In this document: piece by piece, positions 23,692 to 33,779 of the stretch
How the letters are laid out: every line of letters begins with the position of its first letter
How positions within the stretch are numbered: the stretch's first letter is position 1
NCBI GenBank assembly: GCA_023374025.1
Contig: SIJG01000130.1
Span: forward strand, 39,870 to 103,869
DNA length: 64,000 nt
DNA from: Heterodera schachtii
Lineage: Eukaryota > Nematoda > Chromadorea > Rhabditida > Heteroderidae
Direction: 5' to 3'
Notes under the pieces: model-generated
The model's database searches: none
What the model was told of the DNA's origin: nothing
Seen by the model: only the letters and a program-made list of their open reading frames with translations
Program-made: the position numbers and the translations under genes

Positions 23692-25971
23692 AGAAATATC
23701 AAATAAATAAATTACCAATTGAACTCTTCAACTCGGTAACAATCACACTTACGAGTTTATAATTATATTAAAAATTAAAAAAATATATAAAATATTATTC
23801 AAAAATTGTAAAAGTGAATTATAAAATAATAAAAAGAAATACAAAAATGTTTAATTTAATTTATTTATGAAGATAAAAGTGTTTGATGTTGAATAATAAA
23901 AACTTATCCTAAAAACCTTTATAAAAATTGAAAATATTTCGTTAAATTACCTTAAAATTATTAATTATAAGCTCCGACAAAGTGTCATTATTTTTGATCG
24001 ACAGTTCTTCGAATACTTGTATTTTGATATTAATTAAATAACAAAGCTAAATAATTAAATCAAATACAATTACCTTAAAAATATTAATTACCAAAAGGTA
24101 ATTAAAAATAAAGAAATATTATAAATTAAATAGCAAAAATTTTTAATATATTCGTTCAAAAAACATTAAAAAATAGACAGCGTCGACAATATAACATGTA
24201 AAAAAAATAATAATAGTCAATTAAAATTATGGTTAATAATTAAGTATTAAAAATTTCTTGTTATTAGATTCAAGAAATTTGAAACAAGAATTAAAAAATC
24301 TATAGATAGTAAATATCTCAGACGCAGAACTAATTACGGACAATGCTAATCTAAATTTAATTTAAAAGAATTTATAATTAAATTGATCGCTCTTTTAAGC
24401 TTATATAATACACAACAAACGTAATCGAAATTTTTCTTCTTTTTATTCATAGCTGAAAAGTTTTTTTTTAATTTATAATTATTTAAATGAATGATAATCA
24501 GTCAAATTTAATTAATTTAATTAATAATATTATTTGCCAAACATTGCTAAAGCCAGCAAGCATAATCAAAGAAAAAATGAAAAATAAATTTAGCAACATT
24601 AGATTAAAAAAAAGAATAATTCATAAATAAATAATTTAAAAATTTAAATAAAAATTAGCAATTTAAATATTTTTAACCAAAAAAAATTTTAATAAAAGAA
24701 AATTATAGAAAACAAATTTCCTAAATTAATTCAAAAGCACCCGAGTCATGAGATAAAGTTAAGAAGTAAAAAAATAAATAAAATATTTAAAAATATATAT
24801 ATTTTAAAGTGAAAAATGTTGACTTATTACAATAACTAATAAGAAATGATTCCAAATTAAAAAGACTAGAGGGAGAAATCACTCAAAGCGAAAAATAGCT
24901 GAATTAAAAAACTTATAAGAAAATTAATTTTAGAAAATGAAGCTAAATATATCATTTCTATTTTTTTGTCTAATATTTTTTTTTATACAGATTGATTAAA
25001 ATAAAATATTTAATGACCCTCCGTTTCCGAAACGGAATGATATAAAAAATGATATTGTTTTATGAAAAAATGTCTTATTGCTGAACACAAATTAATAAAG
25101 TTTTACATTTAGCCAAAAGTTGAAATTAAAATGAATTCAGAGTCAATTACATACAGATGGAAAGACAATAATTAATTTAATTTGCATTTGGAATTATAAA
25201 AATTAATAGGAGAAATTGTTAAACAAGTCCAACATATTTATTAAAATTAATGAAAAAAGCTTTGTCTCGAAAGTTTAATGTAAAATGATTTCATCAATTA
25301 AAATTTATATTATTAAAGATTATTATTTATTAATTTAAAAGCAAATAATTAAAAGCAATATTAATAGAGAGAGAGACCCAAAAATTCAATTGAATAGTAA
25401 AATCTTAAATAATGAATTTACAACAATAATGTGTTCTGAACTCTCTGAATAAATGAAAATTCTGTAGAATTAAAGGAACAAAATATTATCGCATTAAATT
25501 ATTCATAAAATATCTTAGATATTATAAAGTAATATATACAATAAAAGATTCCCACCTTAAAAAAATTCAATAACGAGTGTTAAAATATAAAAATATATAT
25601 ATATTATTGACTAGATTGATTTGATAAAATAAAGAAAATAAACAATCATTTATTAGAATATAAAAACTTAATCGAGCACTAACTTCTACTTAATTCAAAA
25701 AATAATAATATTACAGATTGAGATGAACATAACGATATTATGAATTGGGCGAGTGAGCATGAATATAACTGCACAACAATTAAATATATTTTTTATTAAC
25801 TTTATCATAAATACATAAAATTAAATTTAGATTTACTTTTATCGAGCAAAACAACATAGTTTTTAATTTAATTTTTTTAAAGGAATCGGCTGCAATCGAA
25901 ATATCACATTGTTTTTCATTAAAATTTATGTGAAAAATAATGATTATTCATTTAAAATTTAATGTATAAAA
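23692..25971. other. A+T-rich stretch, nothing seen
   Basis: Only a short palindrome (CCGTTTCCGAAACGG at about 25020) stands out. No LTR matching sequence upstream of 20.2 kb was noticed. Confidence 0.5.
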
Positions 25972-26097
25972 ATGAACAGTCGCCAAAGCAATACAGGCCA
26001 ATCAACCCAAGGCCGGCCCAAAATTCGCCCTCTTAATCCCACCCCCCGCCCATTTGTCCATCACCGATTGCGGAAGGAACAGTTTTACAGCAGATAA
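25972..26097 (+). CDS. candidate basic small ORF, 41 residues
   Basis: It runs from ATG 25972 to TAA 26095-26097, in a sharply G+C-rich island. The product is Arg/Pro/Gln-rich (RPKIRPLNPTPRPFVHHRLR), with no hydrophobic segment or signal peptide. The coding-like composition begins almost exactly at the ATG and ends at the stop, which favours a real small gene or terminal exon. No acceptor is obvious before the ATG and no family is recognised. It could also be a transposon-derived G+C patch. Confidence 0.35.
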   Translation: MNSRQSNTGQSTQGRPKIRPLNPTPRPFVHHRLRKEQFYSR

Positions 26098-26741
26098 GTC
26101 TGTCAAATAAACATATTAATGAATATAATTGGATAAAAAATTAAACTGCCGGGTGCTATTTTTGAGCATATTTAAAATTTAAAGGAATTATTGTATAAAT
26201 TTTTTAATAAAAATTATTAAAAAAATGAATTTTCTTATAAAAACAATTTTTATATTATTATCGTTAAGTTTTAATATTATGATTTATGATTCAGTCTCTA
26301 TTTCCAACTCATTAATAAACTATTTAAAAGCTAGTAACAAAACAGTCAATATTATGCTAACATTGATAATAAAAAATTTAATGGCGTACAAATTTTTTCA
26401 AATATCTCGTATAAGCTATAAATTATCTTTATAAGGAAAAAATAAAAGGCATATTTTCGAATTAAACATAATTTTAAAAAGACAAAAGCTAAATTCATTC
26501 TGAAAGTTTAAAAAATTACTATTTTTTGCATACAATGTAAAATATTTATAATTTTTAGTCATCAGTATAAAATATTTATTACAAATACAAATTTAAGAAT
26601 CAGTTTTCAACAAATAAAATAAAGCAATTAAAATAAAAGAATAAATATAAAAAAGATAAATGAAAAAATAATTACAGTAATAATAATACGCTTTCATCCA
26701 TCGCGCTATATTAAAATAAACTGATTTGATTAAAAATCTAA
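26098..26741. other. A+T-rich stretch, nothing convincing
   Basis: An open frame at 26225-26434 is Ile/Leu/Asn-rich and explained by composition. Confidence 0.5.
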
Positions 26742-26931
26742 TTATAGGAATAATTTTACGTTCGACCCTTCTGATAATAAGTACAAATTCGCTTTTCTTG
26801 TCGGGCGATCAGATGTGCTGAAATGAAAAACAGCTTTTATAATTTTAAATGAAATTTTGAAAAATTTTTTTACCATATTTTACCGGGAAAGAGTTGTGTC
26901 GTTGCTGCTGTCGTAATAATTCACCAAGTAT
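26742..26931 (-). CDS. 3' part of a candidate gene, two exons around a 66-nt intron
   Basis: On the minus strand an exon of 48 nt (26931-26884) follows TTTCTTTCGCAG and ends CCCG before GTAAAATATG. The next exon starts at 26817 after TTTCATTTCAG. The 66-nt intron is A/T-rich, starts GT and ends AG. Joining the exons in the one frame open across both gives about 40 residues including YLVNYYDSSNDTTLSR, then SDRPTRKANLYLLSEG, ending at TAA 26742-26744. The exons are G+C-richer than the intron. The incoming phase requires at least one exon further upstream (above 26931), which I could not place. No family is recognised. Confidence 0.45.
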
Positions 26932-27046
26932 CTGCGAAAGAAAAATATATTGTAATTTAAATGGTTTTTAAAACCCAAAATACTAAAATATTAATGTAGT
27001 TAACAAATGAACATTAAAGAATAAAAATTTTTTTTATAATTAACTA

Positions 27047-27110
27047 AGGTTGCTCCCCAACCCCGAGCCCCCCGACCCGACAATCGGGGCCCCCGAGCGT
27101 TGTAAAAATT
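27047..27110 (-). other. G-rich island with quadruplex potential
   Basis: On the minus strand four or more G-runs (3, 6, 4 and 4 G) are separated by 2-3 nt (plus-strand C-runs at 27055-27078), with a further G5 beyond. It sits in otherwise A/T-rich DNA beside a transposon-like block and is probably part of a transposon end. Confidence 0.5.
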
Positions 27111-27114
27111 TAAA

Positions 27115-27400
27115 AAGTAAATTCAACAATAAATGGGGGAAAGGTTGAAAATTTTTGAAATTTTGAACAATTTTCTTAAAAATAATTTTCGGCGGCGCCT
27201 ATCGGAACCACCGGACCACATCTCCCTACCCCAAGTTTCCAAAAAAAGTTTTTTGAAAAGCGCACCGCTAAAATCGTCAAATTTTTGAGATAAAATTTTT
27301 TAGCCTCGTAATTCGATTTCCAATTTCTGAAATTTTTGGGTTTTGGGGCCTGGCAAGCCTTATTATGAAATTCCAAATTGGATGCACTTTTAATGGCGCG
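27115..27400. repeat. repeat block with G+C-rich imperfect palindrome
   Basis: CCTATCGG flanked by CGGCGG(C/G) and (A/C)CC(A/G)CCGG lies at 27190-27214. The same palindrome recurs at 39079-39103 and 55674-55699, each time preceded by A/T-rich sequence ending in a run of A/T. The rest of the block has no proven partner. Confidence 0.5.
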
Positions 27401-27587
27401 AACGAATGAATTTGAATCAGATTATTAACATTGTGATGGTTTAAAATTTAATCAATATTAAAATAATTTTAAAAAAATCTTTATTTTTCTTAATAAAAGA
27501 TAAACGAAAGTTACGACTTTAATTAACATAACATTTAACTCTATTATTTTCCCTGGATTCAGCCCTACTTCAACGAAACTACTTGAA

Positions 27588-27725
27588 AATTTAAAATATT
27601 TATGGAAACAAAAAAAGTTGAAATTAAATTATCGCATTTGGCTGCTTGAGGCGCTTGGGCATGGGCCGCAATGGTACGCTCCGGAGAACATAAGCACCTT
27701 TTTTGTAATCAAATTGAAAAAATAA
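27588..27725 (+). other. possible exon or gene relic
   Basis: A 44-codon frame without ATG contains RIWLLEALGHGPQWYAPENI, which reads like folded protein, and stops at TAA 27723-27725. The G+C island covers 27630-27695. The opposite strand is also open for part of it. No splice signal was assigned and no family is recognised. Confidence 0.2.
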
Positions 27726-27847
27726 TAAATAAAATTAAAACAATAAATTTTTATAATAAAATTTTTATCGACTTGCCTTTGATAATTCACAATTTTTAAC
27801 CAAATTATAAAAAGTAACTGAAAACATTTATTTGCCCAAGAATCCGC

Positions 27848-28337
27848 GGCTCTAATGCACTTTATGAGTCCAATCGAGTTTTATGAGTCCAATCGACTTT
27901 TATGAGTCCAATTTGACTTTTATGAGTCCAATCAACTGACAATACCTGCTTTTTATACAATAACTTTGTTCATGCTCAAACAAACCCTATCTTTTTGGTA
28001 TCATTCGAAAGCACAAAGTTTAATGAAGCTAAAATGTATAAAATCTCAGCGTTTAGGCAATTACCAAAAAAGAATTGATTAATTAACTAATTGTTGATTA
28101 TTTTGGTTTGTAACTTTCTTTAAATGTTCGAATTCTCTTGTTTTCTCGTAATATTACATTATTCAGACTTTGTGCTTTCGAATGATACCAAAAACATAGG
28201 GTTTGTTCGAACATGAACAAAGTTGTTGTATAAAAACCCGGGATTGTCAATTGATTGTAATCATAAAATACCTTTGGACTCATAAAAGTCGATTGGACTC
28301 ATAAAACTCGATTGGACTCATAAAGTGCATTAGAGCC
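27848..28337. mobile_element. foldback element with tandem TATGAGTCCAATCGA words in its arms
   Basis: The left end GGCTCTAATGCACTTTATGA is inverted at the right end (finishing GTGCATTAGAGCC at 28337). Arms are about 27848-28025 and 28165-28337. TTTTATGAGTCCAATCGA-type words repeat about four times in the left arm and three times in the right. Inside each arm lies GCTTTCGAATGATACC or its complement. No ORF and no convincing target duplication. Confidence 0.8.
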
Positions 28338-30360
28338 AAAATTTATACGACTATAGCTAGAATGTTTTTGGGTCACAAAAGGAAATAATTTTGGAAAATC
28401 ATATTCTGATAGAGAATAATTAAAGTCATTGAATTATACCATAAAATATTAATTTAATTGAATTTGAGCTAAGTTCTAAAACATATTTTTGGTTTCCGAA
28501 CCCTTGAGGGATTAAGAAATAGCAACATTTTCCAATTTTTTCTTTTTTTTAAATTTTCATCTCAAAAATTTTTCGAATTTATGAATTTTTAACTGCCTAT
28601 TATTGGAGGCTTATATTTATAGTGAAAATTTAATCACTCATAATTGAGCAGTGAACAGAAGGCCGCAGATTTTGGAGGTTAGCATCTGAGAATAAAACGT
28701 ATTTTGAAATAATTTTCCATCCCATAAAATTTCCTTAAAAATTTTCGGATTTTCCAATTTTTTCGTTTTTTTGTAAATGAACATTTCAAAATACAAGCAA
28801 ATGATTACACAAAAAAAAGAAAAGAAAAATTTAATTTTATTTACCAACCGTGTAGATAATAATTGAAAACAAAAGACAAATATTCGAAATAAAGCAAAAA
28901 ATTCATCAATACAAAATCACTTTATTTCATTATTAATAAAAAAGCTCAAGCTTAGAATATTATTATACAGCTTAAAAAAATCCGTGACAAAAATATTTAG
29001 AAAATGGATAGAATCAAATATATTAAATAAAAATGAAAAATATAATTGTTTAGACAAAATGTAGAAATTTTAATATAAATGAATATTTATTTAGTCATAC
29101 ATTAAAAAAGAAATTATTGAGAATTTAAATTCCAGCATAAAATTTAACAAAAATGAAATACAGCCATATATAATTAACTAATTATTACTTTCCTTTAAAT
29201 CACTGAAATTTATGTGATTAGTACAAAATCTTAAACATCTCAAACTGGAAACCTTAATAAAAAATTCAAAAATTAAAAAAACGATTTTATTTTTTGAGTC
29301 GTTGGTTTCTTTAATTGGAGCGGTTAGGATAAAGTCGTAAAATTACACAAAAATAAGAAATCTGATGGAAGTAGAAATCTGCCAAATGTACTGATTTTGC
29401 TGCCTTTATTTTTCGAATTTAGGTTTTTAATAAATATTTGGCTTAAATACTTCTGTTAGCTTGAGTGCTTTTAGTACGAAAACTATTAGTAAAATATTCA
29501 ACTTTTGCAAATTAAATTATTATCTACTGAGTATTCTCCGGCACAGCAACCATTTGGATTTCTCAATTAATAACAGGAAAAAGGAAAAAATCAACTTCTT
29601 TAAAAAAACAAATAAAGAGAAAACATTGGTTTAACCGCCTAAAATGACCCAGTACTTACGCCAGATTATTGAATATAAAGGTAAAAAAAAATCGAGACAT
29701 TTTTATTTAAAGTTATTATTTGTAAATTAAAAATATAATAAAATTAGAGAATCATGCACTATTTTTTATTAAAGGCATTATTTTCAAATTAATAATTTTA
29801 TTAAATTATTATTACTGCTAATAATAAAAATTCACTGCAAAAAGAAATTGAATACTACAATCTCATCAATCTCATTATCTAGGATGATCTGATAATATAT
29901 ACTTCTGTTTTCATGTGAAGTTAGCTGATTGCATATGAATAAAAGCTTGAAAAGTTAATAAATAAATTAGCGTATTGATCTGAATATTGTAATATTAAAT
30001 TTATATTTTTTCAAAACGATTTTCCCCATATTAGGAAGGAAAAATTTATTTTTCTTTTACTAATGACGAATTTGGGAATAATCTTTTTTGTAAACCTTAT
30101 TATTATTAAGAACAGAAATTTTAGTGACGAGGCTTACAAAGATTGCGACTGTGACAATATATATATATATATATGTATATAAGATAGAATAAAGGAAAGG
30201 TTTATTTTATTAAAACTTATATATAATCTAATTAAAAAATACAAAATTAGTATTTAAAGGTTTTAGCATTCTATTTTTTAGAAAATATCATAATATAAAA
30301 TGAAATTTCTTTTGGAGAGAAAAAATGGGTTTTTTGACTATTTATTATATGTCATGAAAT
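28338..30360. other. A+T-rich stretch, (AT)n microsatellite near 30157-30180
   Basis: The only clear structure is the alternating AT run around 30157-30180. A Phe/Lys-rich frame at 28638-28847 is composition-driven. Confidence 0.5.
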
Positions 30361-30364
30361 CCCA

Positions 30365-30525
30365 AAAATTGCGAGCTAGGCCCACTATAAATTTTCTAAA
30401 TTTTTTAGCAACAAAAACGGGGTCAAAAATATCTCTCGAGGCAATTTTGAGATGCTAACCACGAAAAACAAAAATTTTTTAGTTTCAGAAATTTTGACCC
30501 CTCCCCTCCGATTTTTACTCTTTTT
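30365..30525. repeat. dispersed repeat fragment sharing GCTAGGCCCACTATAAA with 3.3 kb
   Basis: The 17-bp block and neighbouring A/T context match 3325-3443 in the same orientation. An inner inverted pair (GGGGTCAAAAAT / ATTTTGACCCC) spans about 30420-30510. It is probably a DNA-transposon remnant. Confidence 0.4.
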
Positions 30526-32327
30526 AAGCATTAAAGTTTCAAGTATAGTATTAAAAAAAATTTAAATTTTAACCATAATTTTAATTATATTTGTCAAAAA
30601 AGTAGATTTTTATTTTTTTTCACATTTAAATTAATTTTATCTAAAAAAATTTATTTTGAAATCTCAAAATATATTTATATATTAGTTTTTTGTATCAATG
30701 ATTAAAATTATGACAGTAAATTTGTTTTATTTAAAATGGTTTTTATCATTTTAAAGGAATACCGTCTTTAATTTTGTTAACTAATATCTGCTAAACTTGC
30801 ATAACGTATTAACAATAATTGATAATTAAAAACTGAAATTCATTTCATTTAATTATCCGAAGGATTTTTTCATTTGAAAAATCTTGTAAAGATTGCTTTT
30901 TTACTCATATGAAATATTATAAATTAAATTTCTAAAATATTTGTTAATTTTCCAAAAAATTTAATCGGATCATGTCTTTTTAATAAATTTGTAAATGATT
31001 TTTTTTTTCAGTTATTAAACCATAAAGTTTTTTATACAGGTAAAGAAAATCTAATAATTTTAGTTCACTTTAAATTAAATGTTTTCAATGAATATAAACC
31101 TCCAAGTTTATTAGCACATTCGTTTTAATAATTATTACATAGGTTAACTAGAAAATAAAAAATAGATGTAAAATTTGTAAAATATTCTTCTTTCTTTAGC
31201 ACTTTTCTTTTCTATCTTGTTCATTTCAATATAATTTAATCTTGTATAGTAGACTTTTTGTAAAATTTTTCTCACTATATTCTTATGTTTATTATTTTTT
31301 TTAAGCATGTTACATTTTTTAAACTATTCTTTTTTCGATAATAATGCCTATTTAAATTTTATTCCTTTATTGTTCTTTTTTAAATCAGAACTTGAGTAAT
31401 GTTTGTTTAATAATCTTTTTTTGAGTGTTTTTAATCTCATGTTCTGGGTGCTTTCCTATTTTTGATTTGAGCGGGTCGCATTGAAAATTCTTAATATTAA
31501 TAAACAATTCTGAATTAAAATAGTTTATGATTTTTTTAAAAAAAGGAAAATTTCAAATTTATATTTGGTTATATTTCTTTAAGAATATTTATTAAGTTTT
31601 TTTTAATTTTTCATGTAAAAATTTTTTAAGCTTGCTTCGTTTTAGTGTGAAAAAATCTTTTTAAATATAATTGGATTATTTACATAAAAAGTTTTTTGAC
31701 TATAAACTTTGACAAATTAAAGCAGCTCATTTACGAGATTCAATATAATTTTTATTACAATAAATGTAAAACGCTCAAATTTATTGTTTATCTAAATATG
31801 AACAAAAAATAAAATTTTAAATTATTTTCAATTATTTCTGAAGATCAAAAAAACCAAAATGAGCACAAAACAAAACTTATTTTAAAGTTAAATATATTTT
31901 AATAGGATTTTACTTAAAATTATTATTATAATAATTTCCAAAAAAATTATTCCTTTAAATAAAATAAATGGAAGAAAGGAGAGGAGTCAGTATTTTTTAA
32001 ATCTTGGGTCTTACTTTATTTTTGTTCATAGATGTATATTTGATTTAATAATTATTGTTCAGCTAATTTATTTCTTTATTACTAAGTATGCATCATTTCG
32101 ATTGGTCTGTCGTCAAAAAACGAGATCGTTAATGATTAGCGCGAATTTCTTTTAAACTTTTGAATTAAGTGAATTTAATTTTCGTCATTGAGAAGTTCAA
32201 ATTTAAAATTAAGTGTTTTAATATATTTTCTTATCTATTTTCAGCTAAATTAATATTTCTTAAATTTAGTTCTCGTTATAAAAAGACAATTCCTCCAAGT
32301 CTTCCTGAAAGGCTTATGTACATCATA
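30526..32327. other. A+T-rich stretch, nothing convincing
   Basis: At the right edge (about 32270-32327) a short protein-like run (IPPSLPERLMYII) stops at the start of the inserted element, possibly a broken exon. Nothing else was seen. Confidence 0.45.
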
Positions 32328-32695
32328 ACCGTGCTGAGCCGAACCGAAAATGGTCTCAGTAGGGGCGAACCGAAAAATTATCTCAGTGTGGGCGAACCGC
32401 AAATAGTCTCAGTGTCAATAAAAATATTTAAATTAATATAATTCGGTATCGAAAAATATTAAATTTAATTAGACGATTATTTAAAGAAATAAACTCAAAA
32501 AGAATATTATAAAAGCATTCCATCTCCGACCAAAAAAAATTATATTGAAATGAAAATTTTCATTTTAAATCAAATTAGACAATTAAGCTTACTAGAGGAT
32601 TTTCAAATCTACTAATTTTCTTCAGAAATTTCAACCAATATTTGCGTAAATTAAGATCTTCATTCATTTCTCCACAAATTTCATGCAGTTTAGTG
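32328..32695 (+). mobile_element. hAT-like element, truncated copy of the 45296-46028 family
   Basis: It starts CCGTGCTGAGCCGAACCG. GTCTCAGTGTGGGCGAACCG-type words of about 25 bp then repeat three to four times, followed by an A/T-rich interior matching the reverse complement of about 45657-46028 until GCAGTTT near 32690. The other end is missing, so no target duplication can be read. Confidence 0.75.
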
Positions 32696-32885
32696 AGATT
32701 AAAATTTTTTATGATTAAAATATTTTCTAAATTTGAAAAGTTTTTTAAACAAAAATACTGAAAATTAGATAGAAATTAATGGAAAAAAACTTTTTGCCAT
32801 TTGGCTGGCTTTTGTTGGTTCGCTTTATTTTAATTCGGAGACCGGTCCAAATGAATTTGGTGATGGAAATTAAGTTTTGCGGTTT

Positions 32886-32996
32886 TTAAATGACATAAGT
32901 CGGCCAAACTTCATTCCGAGAGATTCCAATGCGTTTGTCCCTCAAAACCAAATCAAAATTAAATTTTTCCTTCGAGATCAGGCAAGGAAACTTGTC
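32886..32996 (-). other. possible exon or gene relic, about 36 codons
   Basis: On the minus strand a frame from about 32996 contains KEKFNFDLVLRDKRIGISRN, then EVWPTYVI, and ends at TAA 32886-32888. The composition looks coding. It has no ATG and begins beside the (TTTA)n tract, so if real it is a terminal exon, possibly of the gene whose start lies at 33767. No splice pair was proven. Confidence 0.25.
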
Positions 32997-32998
32997 TT

Positions 32999-33026
32999 AT
33001 TTATTTATTTATTTATTTATTTATTC
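32999..33026. repeat. (TTTA)n microsatellite, about seven units
   Basis: Uninterrupted TTTA/TTAT repeat, reading AATAAATAAATAAG on the minus strand. That would provide several polyadenylation-like signals downstream of the minus-strand ORF at 33354-33767. Confidence 0.85.
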
Positions 33027-33087
33027 TAAAATAAAAATAACCAAAAGAAGGGCATTGCTGCCGCTTATACTTAAGGTGGAAATAGAC

Positions 33088-33170
33088 AGGTCAAATGGGT
33101 AGTAGTGATAGAAGACAAATGATAATTGGTAATGACGTAATGAGGTCAATGGGTAGTTGCGATAGAATTT
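33088..33170. repeat. imperfect direct repeat, unit about 27 bp, spacing 55 bp
   Basis: AGGTCAAATGGGTAGTAGTG at 33088 and AGGTCAATGGGTAGTTGCG at about 33143 share most bases and a following GATAGAA block. Confidence 0.55.
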
Positions 33171-33353
33171 GAATTTAAAGAAGCGGAAGAGTCAGACCTC
33201 CAGCAAAGGGAAATTTGGTTTTTATAGGAATTTGGGAAAAATTTTGGGGAGAATTTTGATAGGAAATTTGTAGTAAAAATATTATTTTTGAATTTGTTGG
33301 AGGAGAACTATTTATTGCAGCACTTGGGGAATTGTTTTTTAAAGGTAAAATTG

Positions 33354-33767
33354 TCAATTTTTGAGAGTGAATTTGAATTTCGTTTTGTGGGATTGTTTTT
33401 GTCTCCTGCGATGAATTTGAAGTGTGTTCACTGGCCTCCTTGGGTTCTGGTCCAATTTCTTTGACGGGAGTCGGAACATTTGTCTGTGGGGTTGCATTGC
33501 TGGTGCCACGGGAGCAGGGTTTTGTTGACGTTTTCGGACACGCGTTTCGTATTCCTCCTTGAGCTGTTCTTTGCTGAGCGCTGGGCGCACGACAGACGGG
33601 CCAGGTTTTGTTGAGAATGGAGTCGAGCACGCTCGCGCTTCCATCCTCCAAGTGCCATGTGTTGATTGTGTGGGTATTGGTATGACCACCTTGAGCGGGC
33701 GAGGTGTTGTTCGCTGGGGGTCGAACCGGCCGAGTTGAAAGACGGCGGTTGGTTCCCAAGGGAACAT
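33354..33767 (-). CDS. candidate gene, Pro/Gln/Arg-rich 137-residue ORF
   Basis: The minus-strand ATG at 33767-33765 is the first ATG after TTACAG (6 nt upstream), an acceptor-like site placed as for trans-splicing. The product is rich in Pro, Thr, Gln and Arg, with one charged segment (LSKEQLKEEYETRVRKRQQ, about residues 64-83) that could form a helix, and no signal peptide or membrane span. All three minus-strand frames stay open here for 120-194 codons, a consequence of the low stop frequency in this G+C-rich patch. The start context favours this frame, but the 194-codon frame (33175-33759) is a real alternative, and a splice between frames is possible. No family is recognised; it looks like a disordered protein. 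Confidence 0.42.
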   Translation of the reverse strand: MFPWEPTAVFQLGRFDPQRTTPRPLKVVIPIPTQSTHGTWRMEARACSTPFSTKPGPSVVRPALSKEQLKEEYETRVRKRQQNPAPVAPAMQPHRQMFRLPSKKLDQNPRRPVNTLQIHRRRQKQSHKTKFKFTLKN

Positions 33768-33779
33768 TTCGAACTGTAA

